A DNA stretch of 64,000 nt from Alphaproteobacteria bacterium (lineage in GTDB: Bacteria; Pseudomonadota; Alphaproteobacteria; Micavibrionales; Micavibrionaceae), in contig JAFLCW010000001.1 in NCBI GenBank assembly GCA_017302165.1, positions 248,001 through 312,000 on the forward strand, written 5' to 3'. Positions 46,236 through 55,526 of this stretch are shown in pieces; position 1 is the stretch's first letter; the number at the start of each line of letters is the position of its first letter. Position numbers and translations under genes: made by a program. The notes under the pieces were generated by a model that was not told the origin of the DNA, searched no databases, and saw nothing but the letters and a program-made list of their open reading frames with translations.

Positions 46236-47033
46236 ATGAGCATGCAGATCCAAACCACGCAGGTGAATAAAGTCAGCGGTGAGTCATCGATGGCGGATAT
46301 TTCTGCGGCCAAAGCCCAGTTGGGTCAGGAACATGTCATAGCCCAGATGAACGGCAAGATGGAAGACGCGCGGCGTCAGATGGCATCTGCCGAACAGACT
46401 GCCGCTAAGCCGTCGGTCGCTTCGTTGGCTGACCCCGGCGGGGCTGTATTGGCCGGGATGTGTGAAGTGGTTTTGCCAGGATCGTCCATGGCCTTGGCCG
46501 CGCTTGAAGTGGGTGGCTATGCCTTAAATGATCGCCGCGCCGTTCATACAGGCGACCAACCGATGACCGCCGATCAATGGGCGAAAGGCGCGACGACATC
46601 TGCGAGTGCCGTGACCAAACCGTCCGTAACCTCGATTGAAAATGCGGGTTATACAACATCTGCCAGTTATCTATCGGGTGGTAACACCAAACCGGCGGCA
46701 CATGATTTTAAATCTGTCAGCGGCGTGAAGCAGGAATTATCCGCCGCCCTATCCATGACCTATGCGGCGCAGAATACCTTACGGCAATCAAGCGAACATG
46801 ACCGTGCCATGGTGTTCGAAGCCGAGCGTCAAGCCAACGGATACCAGGCGGCCATACGCACCCAAGCCCCGGGTCTGGGTATCCATAGCGGTATGAGCGG
46901 AAGTACCCTGCAAGGTATGTTGCGATCCCAAAGGATGATGTCACCTGAATTAACGCTGGCGAATGGCCCCAGACCACCGGGGGAAAATATGCTGTCTGAT
47001 CTCACGACCGGCACAACCACGGGCGGGGTGTAA
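46236..47033 (+). CDS. Hypothetical protein, ~265 aa, Ala/Ser/Met-rich
   Basis: Not recognised. Starting at ATG 46236 (MSMQIQTTQVNKVSGESSMA). Low-complexity with one moderately hydrophobic stretch (GAVLAGMCEVVLPGSSMALA). No signal peptide. It is directly followed by a small gene that begins 2 bases after its stop. Confidence 0.6.
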   Translation: MSMQIQTTQVNKVSGESSMADISAAKAQLGQEHVIAQMNGKMEDARRQMASAEQTAAKPSVASLADPGGAVLAGMCEVVLPGSSMALAALEVGGYALNDRRAVHTGDQPMTADQWAKGATTSASAVTKPSVTSIENAGYTTSASYLSGGNTKPAAHDFKSVSGVKQELSAALSMTYAAQNTLRQSSEHDRAMVFEAERQANGYQAAIRTQAPGLGIHSGMSGSTLQGMLRSQRMMSPELTLANGPRPPGENMLSDLTTGTTTGGV

Positions 47034-47035
47034 AG

Positions 47036-47239
47036 ATGTTGAACGAACTTTTTGATCGGGGCTGTGAACTGGCATCAAATGTAATGCAAACTGGTATGTC
47101 TTTAGCAGGTATGCCGCCGAATGCACGCGGTCTTGATATGGCGGCAGGTGCTTTGCCGATTCAGCCACAGATGATAATGAGAGCGGAGCCGGTGCCTGTT
47201 ATGGCGTATACGCATAAACCGTTACGAAGTTTTGGGTAA
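47036..47239 (+). CDS. Small hypothetical protein, 67 aa
   Basis: Begins 2 bases after the preceding stop, with GGGGTG as ribosome-binding site, and overlaps the 3' end of the convergent CDP-alcohol transferase gene by 18 bases. Met- and Pro-rich; no recognisable domain. Tight coupling to the upstream gene is the main support. Confidence 0.5.
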   Translation: MLNELFDRGCELASNVMQTGMSLAGMPPNARGLDMAAGALPIQPQMIMRAEPVPVMAYTHKPLRSFG

Positions 47240-47845
47240 CATCCCGAACACACGCTTGGCATGCATGAAACGTTGAAGCGCAGTCATTCCGCAGAGTAAG
47301 CCAAAGATGACCGCAAAAGCCGAAAACGCCTCTGGATATAAACAACACACGATGATGAACAAGACGGTTTCGGTCGCGCCGACAATGCCGCCTTGGTGGT
47401 AAAAAGATTTCTCTCCGCGCTCGGTGGTTGTTAACCCGCGCTTGGCGGCGATAATCGCAAAGGCCAGAAAAGTAGAGGCCGTGCCGATATAAGAAAAAAG
47501 TAAAAACGCCGCGGCCAAGGCATGATCAGGTTGACCCAGAATGAAAAAGACCGGAAACGCCGCATAGATGACAAAATCAAGGGTGATATCCAGATACGCC
47601 CCCCATTCTGTCACCCGGCCACCCGCTCTGGCGACTGCGCCATCCAGAATATCCAGTCCGCGAGAGAGAAGAATAAGGATCATTGCCGGAATATAGGCCT
47701 GAAACCCGGCGCAGACACATCCTGCCAACCCTAAGATAAACCCGATCCAGGTGATTCGGTTGGCCATGAAACCCTGATCCGATAAAGATTTGGCCACGCG
47801 GTTCAGCGGCGGATCAATCAAAGGACGAAGAAGCGAGTCGAGCAT
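47222..47845 (-). CDS. CDP-alcohol phosphatidyltransferase family protein
   Basis: 207-residue membrane enzyme with the family signature (D-G-x2-A-R-x8-G-x3-D-x3-D) in DILDGAVARAGGRVTEWGAY followed by LDITLD. Several hydrophobic helices. Transfers a phosphatidyl group from CDP-diacylglycerol to an alcohol; the alcohol is unknown. It follows psd and pssA on the same strand with a 30-base gap. Confidence 0.88.
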   Translation of the reverse strand: MLDSLLRPLIDPPLNRVAKSLSDQGFMANRITWIGFILGLAGCVCAGFQAYIPAMILILLSRGLDILDGAVARAGGRVTEWGAYLDITLDFVIYAAFPVFFILGQPDHALAAAFLLFSYIGTASTFLAFAIIAAKRGLTTTERGEKSFYHQGGIVGATETVLFIIVCCLYPEAFSAFAVIFGLLCGMTALQRFMHAKRVFGMLPKTS

Positions 47846-47875
47846 CGTGATCTTCTTATCGCGTTTTTAGAGCGT

Positions 47876-48751
47876 TCATGACGTTTTGCCTTTGGGGGCG
47901 TCGTCCTTGTCATCCGTTAAATCATCCAGTGTCATGGCACCCAGCGCCATATCGGATAAATCTTCGTGGTCGGCATGTTGACGTTGCAGGTGACGAAAGT
48001 GACGAATGGCAAACAGAATACTGGTAAAGTAGGCCAATGCCGATACAGTGAGTGTTTCCCAAGGTGCCTGTATCAAGGCCGCAATAAATAAAATTGCCCC
48101 TCCCAATGCCGGGATCGCCATTTTGGCCGGAATTTTAATTTGTTTGGTTGAGAAGGTCGGAATGCGGCTCACCATTAATCCGGCCACGAAAATAACCCAT
48201 ATGCCAACCAACGGATTAGCGAATGAAATTGAATCAAACGCCATGGGAAATTGAAGCCAAATAAACATCGGGAGCAACGCCAGACCGGCGCCTGCCGGCG
48301 CAGGCACCCCTGAAAAAAAGTTTTTCTTCCATTCAGGTTTTTTTTCAAGGCTAGTAACATTAAACCGGGCGAGTCGAATGGCCATCGCCGCCGAAAAAAC
48401 CAACATCGCAATCCAGCCGATTTTACCGGCGTCTTCTAAAACCCATGTGTACAAAATCAACGGCGGGGCAATCCCGAAGGCCAAAAAATCAGACAGACTG
48501 TCCAGCTGGGCGCCAAAATCACTGGTGGCTTTCAACAAACGGGCAAATGTTCCGTCCAGCGCATCCATGAGGGCGGCAACGACAATCGCGATAACGGCCC
48601 TGTCCCAATGTCCATCCAAGGAAAATTGAATCGCGGTAAGCCCAGCACATAAGGCCGTGAGCGTGATTAAATTGGGGATCATTTTATGAATCCCGACAGC
48701 CTTTGGCGCAGTCTCTGTTTTTGTTTCAGGCTTAAGAGGGGTGATCGTCAT
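47876..48751 (-). CDS. pssA: CDP-diacylglycerol-serine O-phosphatidyltransferase
   Basis: 291-residue membrane enzyme making phosphatidylserine. The CDP-alcohol signature is in DALDGTFARLLKATSDFGAQ, then LDSLSD. N-terminal HKMIPNLITLTALCAGLTAI is typical of PssA of this subgroup. It is 21 bases downstream of psd, the next step of the pathway. The C-terminal tail is charged and cytosolic. Confidence 0.93.
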   Translation of the reverse strand: MTITPLKPETKTETAPKAVGIHKMIPNLITLTALCAGLTAIQFSLDGHWDRAVIAIVVAALMDALDGTFARLLKATSDFGAQLDSLSDFLAFGIAPPLILYTWVLEDAGKIGWIAMLVFSAAMAIRLARFNVTSLEKKPEWKKNFFSGVPAPAGAGLALLPMFIWLQFPMAFDSISFANPLVGIWVIFVAGLMVSRIPTFSTKQIKIPAKMAIPALGGAILFIAALIQAPWETLTVSALAYFTSILFAIRHFRHLQRQHADHEDLSDMALGAMTLDDLTDDKDDAPKGKTS

Positions 48752-48772
48752 GAGGCCGCCCGATATTAAACG

Positions 48773-49507
48773 TTAATGGCTTTTTCCGGTGCGCCGGGGT
48801 TCGGACCCCCGAAGATTACCTAAAACCGTTTCCCCGCCAATAGCGCGCTGTCCCACGCAGACAAGCGGCGCACATCCTTCGGGTAGATAAATATCTGCCC
48901 GGCTTCCGAACTGGATAATGCCGTATCGCGATCCGGTTTCGACCTGATCGCCTTCGGTGACATCGGTAATAATTCGGCGGGCAATCAGACCGGCAATTTG
49001 AATGACGCCCAGTTTTTGGCCTGTGTGTGTTTCGATTAACAGACTGGCGCGTTCATTTTTATCGCTGGCTTTATCCAGAGAGGCATTCAAAAACTGTCCG
49101 GGATTATAGGCTGATTTGATAATTTTTCCGGTAACGGGGATGCGGTTCACATGCACATCAAACACAGAAAGAAAGATACTGATTTTCGTGAAAGTTGCCG
49201 GTTCGTTTTCTCCGCCCAGTTCCTTAGGAAGAGCAACATTTTCTATGATATGTATGACCTTGCCATCGGCAGGCGAGATGACCAATTCATCATTTTGCGG
49301 CGTGACACGCACGGGGTCTCTGAAAAAATAAACGCAGAAAAGAGTTAAAATCCCCATGATCAGCGAGAGCGTATCGGAGACCAGCATCAAACACAGCGTG
49401 ATAAAGCCAGCTCCCGCGACAAAAGGGAACCCGGCGGGGTGCAAGGGCACCAGTACGGTGTTTTTAATGGTGTCAAAAAGAGTTTCAGTCGTGGGTTTTT
49501 TTGTCAT
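48773..49507 (-). CDS. psd: Phosphatidylserine decarboxylase proenzyme (short type)
   Basis: Makes phosphatidylethanolamine. 244 residues. N-terminal membrane anchor segments, catalytic FLSVFDVHVNRIPVTGKI, and the self-cleavage GS pair in IQFGSRADIYLPEG, which generates the pyruvoyl group. First gene in the psd-pssA-phosphatidyltransferase set. Confidence 0.95.
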   Translation of the reverse strand: MTKKPTTETLFDTIKNTVLVPLHPAGFPFVAGAGFITLCLMLVSDTLSLIMGILTLFCVYFFRDPVRVTPQNDELVISPADGKVIHIIENVALPKELGGENEPATFTKISIFLSVFDVHVNRIPVTGKIIKSAYNPGQFLNASLDKASDKNERASLLIETHTGQKLGVIQIAGLIARRIITDVTEGDQVETGSRYGIIQFGSRADIYLPEGCAPLVCVGQRAIGGETVLGNLRGSEPRRTGKSH

Positions 49508-49609
49508 GATGCCGAATTATACCTATTATCCGCGTAATTCCTAGGGTATAAAAACGGTTATTCGCGACCTCACGCGGGTTAAAAAATTATCCCTAATATT
49601 GGAATATTC

Positions 49610-50194
49610 ATGAAAAATATAAAAAATGTCTGTGTCTATTGTGGATCGTCTTCCCGTGTTGATGATGTGTATAAGCAGAGTGCGCGACAGCTGGGTCAAA
49701 TTCTGGCGGCTGAAGGCTGGGATATCGTTTATGGCGGCGGCCGCGTGGGATTGATGGGTATCGTGGCCGATTCCGCCCTTCAGGCCGGATCCAAGGTCTA
49801 TGGGATTATTCCCCATCATATTCAATCCCGGGAGATTGAGCATACCGACCTCACGGAACTCCATATTGTGGACAATATGCATACGCGCAAGCAGATGATG
49901 GTCGAACGATCCGACGCGTTTGTCATCATGCCGGGCGGTCTGGGCACGCTGGATGAATTATTTGAAATTATGACCTGGCGGCAATTGGGGCTTCATGACA
50001 AGCCGATTGTCATGGTGAATGTGCACGGGTACTGGACAAAAATGATTGAGGCTGTGCGTCATATTTCCTCGGTGGGATTTATGCGGCCTGAAGATCTGCA
50101 GATGTTAATTATCGTTAATGATCCGCGTGAGGTGCCTGCGGCGCTGAAGGCCGCGCCCCAGCAAAGTATTGATCCCCAGACAAAATGGATATAA
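49610..50194 (+). CDS. LOG family nucleotide 5'-monophosphate phosphoribohydrolase
   Basis: 194 residues. NVCVYCGSSSRVD at the start, nucleotide-binding GGGRVGLMG, and PGGLGTLDELFE with the catalytic Glu. Relatives cleave cytokinin nucleotides or AMP. 103 bases from the divergent psd gene. Confidence 0.92.
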   Translation: MKNIKNVCVYCGSSSRVDDVYKQSARQLGQILAAEGWDIVYGGGRVGLMGIVADSALQAGSKVYGIIPHHIQSREIEHTDLTELHIVDNMHTRKQMMVERSDAFVIMPGGLGTLDELFEIMTWRQLGLHDKPIVMVNVHGYWTKMIEAVRHISSVGFMRPEDLQMLIIVNDPREVPAALKAAPQQSIDPQTKWI

Positions 50195-50349
50195 TTGACG
50201 TATTACATTAAACGCCTGTTAAGTCCCTGTGGAGTAATATAGAAGCTGGGTTTTATAAGACAGCTATTTGCCCTAGTGTTGAGGTATCGGGTACGGCTTT
50301 CTTTGGGGTTTTTCAAAAACAGTCTTTTATCTTCAGGGGTTTTTCAGTC

Positions 50350-51405
50350 GTGCAGTATGATCAGGATATCACCCGCGCCAATGATGTCGCCGCCCAAGCG
50401 TTCGACCGGATGAAACATGAAGGCATTCCGCCAGCGCCCACGAATTTCGAAGTCTGGTATGTTTATTTTGCCAACGTTAATCAAGATTTGAAAACCGAAC
50501 TCAATGCCATACGGGCGGCGAACGGCAAGATTACGGCGCAGGATTGCTTGATGCTTCATCAGAAGTATTTAAGTGAAAACCGCCATCAGGATTTATATCA
50601 AAAAGCCGGAGATCAAATACATTCCGCCCTGCAGGACGTATCTGGATTAATGAATAATGTGCGTGAAGCGACAACAGAATATTCCGGAACACTTGAAAGC
50701 GTAACCCAAAAAATCTCCACCGTTAAATCTCCGGAAGATATTAAAAAAGTGATGGAAAGCGTGGCTAAAGATACAGCCAAAATGCTGGAGCAGAATAAAA
50801 AGCTCGAGGATCAGCTCTCCAAGTCATCGAGAGCTATGGATGAATTAAAACATGATCTGGAGCGCGTGCGTCGCGAGGCCATGACGGATGGATTGACAGG
50901 TCTGTCCAACCGTAAATCATTTGATGATCAAATCAAATCCTTAGCCGATTCCTGTATTCAGGAAGGTAAAACCTTCACTTTGCTGATGGTTGATATCGAC
51001 CATTTCAAAAGTTTTAATGATAATTTTGGCCATCAGGTCGGAGACCAAGTATTACGTCTGGTGGCGCGTACATTGACAGATGGTGTCAAAGGTAAAGATT
51101 TTGCCGCGCGTTATGGCGGTGAAGAATTTGCCATTTTGCTCCCCGATACTAATTTGAATGGCGGCGTTATCGTGGGCGATAATTTGCGCAAAACACTGGC
51201 GACCAAGGAGATTGTCAACCGGGCGTCTGGCGAACATCTGGGTAAGATTACGATGTCCGTGGGTGCAGCGCAGTTTTACCCGGGTGAAGATACGGAATCC
51301 CTGATAGAACGGGCAGATGCCGCCCTCTACACAGCCAAACATAATGGCCGTAATCAGGTGGCCGCCGCGCCAACCCCCGTTTTGTCCAGCCAGAAAAAAG
51401 CCTAA
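50350..51405 (+). CDS. Diguanylate cyclase (GGEEF)
   Basis: 351 residues with a GTG start. The N-terminal helical domain of about 175 residues (AFDRMKHEGIPPAPTNFEVW) is common in alphaproteobacterial cyclases and is followed by a coiled coil and a GGDEF domain. Active site is ARYGGEEF (256-260), with metal Asp in LLMVDIDHFKSFND. The I-site position reads KGKD (247-250), so the Arg of RxxD is replaced and product inhibition may be reduced. It makes cyclic di-GMP; no sensory domain is evident. No EAL domain. Confidence 0.93.
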   Translation: MQYDQDITRANDVAAQAFDRMKHEGIPPAPTNFEVWYVYFANVNQDLKTELNAIRAANGKITAQDCLMLHQKYLSENRHQDLYQKAGDQIHSALQDVSGLMNNVREATTEYSGTLESVTQKISTVKSPEDIKKVMESVAKDTAKMLEQNKKLEDQLSKSSRAMDELKHDLERVRREAMTDGLTGLSNRKSFDDQIKSLADSCIQEGKTFTLLMVDIDHFKSFNDNFGHQVGDQVLRLVARTLTDGVKGKDFAARYGGEEFAILLPDTNLNGGVIVGDNLRKTLATKEIVNRASGEHLGKITMSVGAAQFYPGEDTESLIERADAALYTAKHNGRNQVAAAPTPVLSSQKKA

Positions 51406-51455
51406 AGCTGGATTATATCTTGCCGGGCGGTCTGTCTGTGACTATGTCTTAAGGC

Positions 51456-53639
51456 ATGTCACATCTGGCTCTGTCATCATCTCATGCGTCCTTATCTGCT
51501 TTAAACCCCGCGCAACAACGGGCGGTTGAAACCACACAGGGGCCTGTTCTGGTTCTGGCCGGGGCGGGCACCGGCAAGACCCGTGTTTTGACAACACGTC
51601 TTGCCCACATTTTGCGCACGGGCCTCGCCTTTCCGGGACAAATTCTGGCCGTGACATTCACGAACAAAGCCGCACAAGAAATGAAAACGCGGGTGGGTGA
51701 GTTGATGGGTGGGCAACCCGTTGAAGGCTGGTGGCTGGGGACATTTCACGCGCTCTGTGTGCGTATGCTTCGCCGCCATGCCTCGGTCGTTGGGCTCACG
51801 TCTGATTTTACGATCTTAGATCAAGATGACTCTGTCCGGTTGATAAAACAATTAATGGAATCGCAGAATATTGATGTAAAAAAATGGGCACCCAAGGTTG
51901 CGGCCGATATTATATCGGGCTGGAAAGACAAAGCGTGGTCGGTATCGGATATTGATTCGTCTAGAGCGGGTGATTTTGCCGGCGGTGCCTTGCCTGTTTT
52001 ATATCGCCAGTATCAAGAGCGACTCAAAACGCTTAACGCATGTGATTTTGGGGACTTATTGCTTCATGTTATTTCTATCTTACGCAAACCTGAACATGCC
52101 GATATTTTATCGGACTATCATCGGAAGTTTAAATATATTCTGGTTGATGAATATCAAGATACTAATATCGCCCAATATCTATGGTTGAGATTGCTGGCGC
52201 AGGGGTCAAACAATTTGTGTTGTGTGGGGGATGATGATCAATCTATTTACGGCTGGCGTGGTGCCGAAGTGGATAATATTCTGCGGTTTGAAAAAGACTT
52301 TCCGGGGGCAACCATCATACGCCTTGAAGAAAATTATCGTTCCACAGGGCATATTCTGTCTGCCGCGAACGCGGTGATTGCGTGTAATGAAAACAGGCTC
52401 GGCAAGCAACTATTCACCACCTCTGGGATGGGGGATAAAATTCGTGTGCGTGCCTTGTGGGATGGTGAAGCAGAAGGCAGATGGGTGGGCGAAGAAATTG
52501 AAACGCTCCAGCATAAAGGGTGGAGTCTGGATCGCATGGCTGTGTTGGTGCGCGCCGGATTTCAAATGCGTGAGTTCGAAGACCGGTTCATGCAACTGGG
52601 TTTGGCTTACCGCGTGATTGGGGGGCCTCGTTTTTATGAGCGGGCGGAAATCAGGGATGCGCTGGCGTATTTCCGTGTGGTCAATCAATCGCAAGATGAT
52701 CTGGCTCTTGAGCGTATAATCAACACACCCAAACGCGGTATTGGCGACCAGACGGTTCAAACTCTATACGCCCATGCGAGAGCCAAGGGCATATCACTAT
52801 ATCAGGCGATACAAGACCTGACCCAGACAGATGAATTAAAACCCAAGGTCAAAGGAACATTAATGGCCTTGGTGGATAGTTTTGAGCGTTGGAAATCATT
52901 GGTGGGAACGACGGCACACCCGGAATTGTCGGCGATGATACTGGACGAAAGCGGATATATGGCCATGTGGAAAGGGGACAAATCCCCCGATTCCCCCGGC
53001 CGAATTGAAAACTTAAAAGAACTCTCGACCGCGATGACCGATTTTGATTCTCTTTCTGCGTTTTTGGAACATGTGTCGCTGGTGATGGAAAATCAAAATA
53101 ACACGCAAGGACCCCATATCACATTGATGACTTTGCATGGTGCCAAAGGGCTTGAATTTGATGCTGTGTTTTTAACAGGATGGGAAGAGGGGCTTTTTCC
53201 CTCTCAGCGCACGATGGATGAAAATGGACTGAAAGGTCTAGAAGAAGAACGACGTCTTGCCTATGTCGGGATCACGCGGGCGCGGCAAAAAGCCTATATT
53301 TCTTATGCGGCTAATCGGCGCATGTATGGCCAGTGGGTGAATGCCATCCCATCGCGTTTTGTTGATGAACTTCCGCCTGAACATATTGAAGTCGAAACTG
53401 AAGGCGGTTTGTATGGCCCCGGACGATCCGCGCACTGGGATTCAAAAGGGTTTTCTCCGGTCATCTCTGCCCCTGTGCCCGCTGTAGTGATTGAACGTGA
53501 ATATAACCGGGGAGACCGGGTTTTTCACGATAAGTTTGGAACAGGCACCATCGTTAATATTGAAGGATCAAAACTGGATATCCAGTTCGACAAAGCGGGG
53601 CATAAACGGGTTTTAGATAGTTTTATTGTGAAGGCTTAG
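51456..53639 (+). CDS. UvrD/PcrA-type superfamily 1 DNA helicase
   Basis: 727 residues, 3'-5' helicase for repair and replication-conflict processing. Motif I LVLAGAGTGKTRVLTTRLA, II VDEYQDTN, III CVGDDDQSIYGWRGAE, IV LEENYRST, V LMTLHGAKGLEFD, VI RLAYVGITRAR. The C-terminal Tudor-like segment GDRVFHDKFGTGTIVNIEG binds RNA polymerase in PcrA/UvrD. uvrD or pcrA cannot be told apart by eye. Its end overlaps the convergent DUF1223 gene by 17 bases. Confidence 0.96.
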   Translation: MSHLALSSSHASLSALNPAQQRAVETTQGPVLVLAGAGTGKTRVLTTRLAHILRTGLAFPGQILAVTFTNKAAQEMKTRVGELMGGQPVEGWWLGTFHALCVRMLRRHASVVGLTSDFTILDQDDSVRLIKQLMESQNIDVKKWAPKVAADIISGWKDKAWSVSDIDSSRAGDFAGGALPVLYRQYQERLKTLNACDFGDLLLHVISILRKPEHADILSDYHRKFKYILVDEYQDTNIAQYLWLRLLAQGSNNLCCVGDDDQSIYGWRGAEVDNILRFEKDFPGATIIRLEENYRSTGHILSAANAVIACNENRLGKQLFTTSGMGDKIRVRALWDGEAEGRWVGEEIETLQHKGWSLDRMAVLVRAGFQMREFEDRFMQLGLAYRVIGGPRFYERAEIRDALAYFRVVNQSQDDLALERIINTPKRGIGDQTVQTLYAHARAKGISLYQAIQDLTQTDELKPKVKGTLMALVDSFERWKSLVGTTAHPELSAMILDESGYMAMWKGDKSPDSPGRIENLKELSTAMTDFDSLSAFLEHVSLVMENQNNTQGPHITLMTLHGAKGLEFDAVFLTGWEEGLFPSQRTMDENGLKGLEEERRLAYVGITRARQKAYISYAANRRMYGQWVNAIPSRFVDELPPEHIEVETEGGLYGPGRSAHWDSKGFSPVISAPVPAVVIEREYNRGDRVFHDKFGTGTIVNIEGSKLDIQFDKAGHKRVLDSFIVKA

Positions 53640-54477
53640 GGGTAACTTCCGGCTGAGCCGCCGATGATACGGATTTTTTGTCTGGCATTTTATAATCCAT
53701 GACTTTTCCAGCGCCGATGACATCTGATCCGTTCAACTGATGGATCATGACCACATATCCGCCGCGATCACTCCCCCCCGGGGGCACACCAACGGGTACC
53801 TCGATAGTTCTTTTTTCACCGTGCCATTTGGCAATGTGTTTAGAGGATTTGACCACATTTGAAAAACGGAGAACACGTCCAGCGGTTTGCCCTTCGGTTA
53901 ATTTTTTTACCACTGAATCCTGATATCTCAACAGCCAAACACTGTAGGAATCTTGATCATCTAATCTCCAAGTGGTGTCCGGAAGCGTAACATAGAGTGT
54001 CTCCTGATCTTTCCAGGATAGGTCAACAGGTAAAGGTGGTCTTCGTCCGCCGCTTGATTCCAGATTAAAAAATTGATTGAAGATTCTAATTTTATCCCGG
54101 TCAATGCTCTGTCTGCCATTGACAATAAAGTAAGGAACGTTGACCTCAGCTTTAGACATCATACCAGATGCCTTATATGTCCATTGACGATAGGTACAGG
54201 CCTCTAGGCCTGTAGGATTTTCGAGGGTCTGATCATCCCAATAATCAACATGGCACCCGAGCGTAATGACGTTCTTGTTTTTGGACAAATCATACAAAAT
54301 GCGGTCGGCTTCCATACAGGCACCGCAATTGGTCGAGGTAAATAATTCAACGACAACCGGGACATCTTTATGGATGACCAGTTCTTCCCGAGACTGCGCG
54401 AGGGCGGTTTTTGTCCCTAAGCCTGCTGTCAGGATTACAAATAAACATAAAAAATATGTGCCGGGGTGTATCTTCAT
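53623..54477 (-). CDS. Secreted DUF1223 / thioredoxin-like protein
   Basis: 284 residues. Signal peptide (about 1-27, ending in ALAQ). VVVELFTSTNCGACMEADRI has a thioredoxin-fold CxxC, followed by GCHVDYWDDQT and VPYFIVNGRQS, the pattern of DUF1223 periplasmic proteins. Redox role inferred only. A Pro/Ser/Lys-rich tail ends the protein. Confidence 0.88.
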   Translation of the reverse strand: MKIHPGTYFLCLFVILTAGLGTKTALAQSREELVIHKDVPVVVELFTSTNCGACMEADRILYDLSKNKNVITLGCHVDYWDDQTLENPTGLEACTYRQWTYKASGMMSKAEVNVPYFIVNGRQSIDRDKIRIFNQFFNLESSGGRRPPLPVDLSWKDQETLYVTLPDTTWRLDDQDSYSVWLLRYQDSVVKKLTEGQTAGRVLRFSNVVKSSKHIAKWHGEKRTIEVPVGVPPGGSDRGGYVVMIHQLNGSDVIGAGKVMDYKMPDKKSVSSAAQPEVTPKPSQ

Positions 54478-54547
54478 TATTTCATTATGCCAGAAAATCC
54501 GTTAAAAATCATATTCCTGTATTGTAAAGAATAAATGAGGCAATCCC

Positions 54548-55501
54548 ATGACACACTCTCTGCCGCTCGCCTGTATTTTCGGGGGCACCGGGTTTATCGG
54601 ACGTCAGGTGGTACGGGAATTATCCGCCAAGGGATACCGTCTTAAAATTGCCACACGTGTACCAGAACGGGCGTATGAGTTAAAAACCTGTGGCACGGTC
54701 GGCCAAATTGTTCCTGTATTTTGTGACTATACAGCTAACTCCGTGGCTCAGGCCGTTCAAGGATGTGATCTGGTGGTGAATTGTGTGGGTATTTTATTTG
54801 AACGGGGTCGCCGCAATACATTCCAAAAAATTCATGCCGAACTTCCCGGCTTGATCGCCAAAGCTTGCTATGAGTCCGGTGTCAAAAAATATATTCATCT
54901 TTCGGCGCTGGGCGTTGATCGCGCACAATCGAAATATGCACAGAGTAAAAAAGCCGGCGAAGAAGCCGCACAAAAAGCATTTCCCAGCGTGACTATATTG
55001 CGTCCGTCTATTGTTTTTGGCGCGGGGGATGGATTTTTTAATCTCTTTGCCCGACTCTCCCTGTTTATGCCTGTCCTGCCGCTCATTGGCGGGGGGCATA
55101 CACGATTCCAACCCGTTTTTGTGGGGGATGTGGCCGATGCGGTGGTCAAGGCCAGTACCTATCCTGAATGCGCCGGGCATATATACGAATTAGGGGGGCC
55201 GGATATTTATACGTTCCGAGAATTGTATGATCTTATGTTCCGCCACACAGGTCGTCCACGACCTTTAATCAGCTTGCCGTGGGGAATTGCCAAAATTCAA
55301 GGAACGCTGATGGGTTTTCTGCCACGCCCCTTATTGACGGCAGATCAAGTAGAAACATTGAAAACGGATAATGTTGTGTCATCCGGTGCCTTGACTCTCC
55401 GTGATTTGGGTATCGAAGGAACGGCACTTTCCACTATTTTACCCACATACCTGTCACGTTTTCGTCCTGGCGGCCGATTTGGCGACAAAAAAGCGGCTTA
55501 A
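54548..55501 (+). CDS. NAD(P)-dependent epimerase-like protein (NDUFA9/YwnB type)
   Basis: 317 residues. N-terminal Rossmann motif FGGTGFIGRQVVRELSAKG; VGILFERGRRNTFQKIHAE and YIHLSALGVD match complex I assembly-type atypical SDRs (NDUFA9 family) common in alphaproteobacteria next to complex I or alone. It lacks the classical YxxxK pair. GAGG before the ATG. The next gene follows closely. Confidence 0.9.
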   Translation: MTHSLPLACIFGGTGFIGRQVVRELSAKGYRLKIATRVPERAYELKTCGTVGQIVPVFCDYTANSVAQAVQGCDLVVNCVGILFERGRRNTFQKIHAELPGLIAKACYESGVKKYIHLSALGVDRAQSKYAQSKKAGEEAAQKAFPSVTILRPSIVFGAGDGFFNLFARLSLFMPVLPLIGGGHTRFQPVFVGDVADAVVKASTYPECAGHIYELGGPDIYTFRELYDLMFRHTGRPRPLISLPWGIAKIQGTLMGFLPRPLLTADQVETLKTDNVVSSGALTLRDLGIEGTALSTILPTYLSRFRPGGRFGDKKAA

Positions 55502-55526
55502 ATCGGACATAATCGAAAGGTATTCT

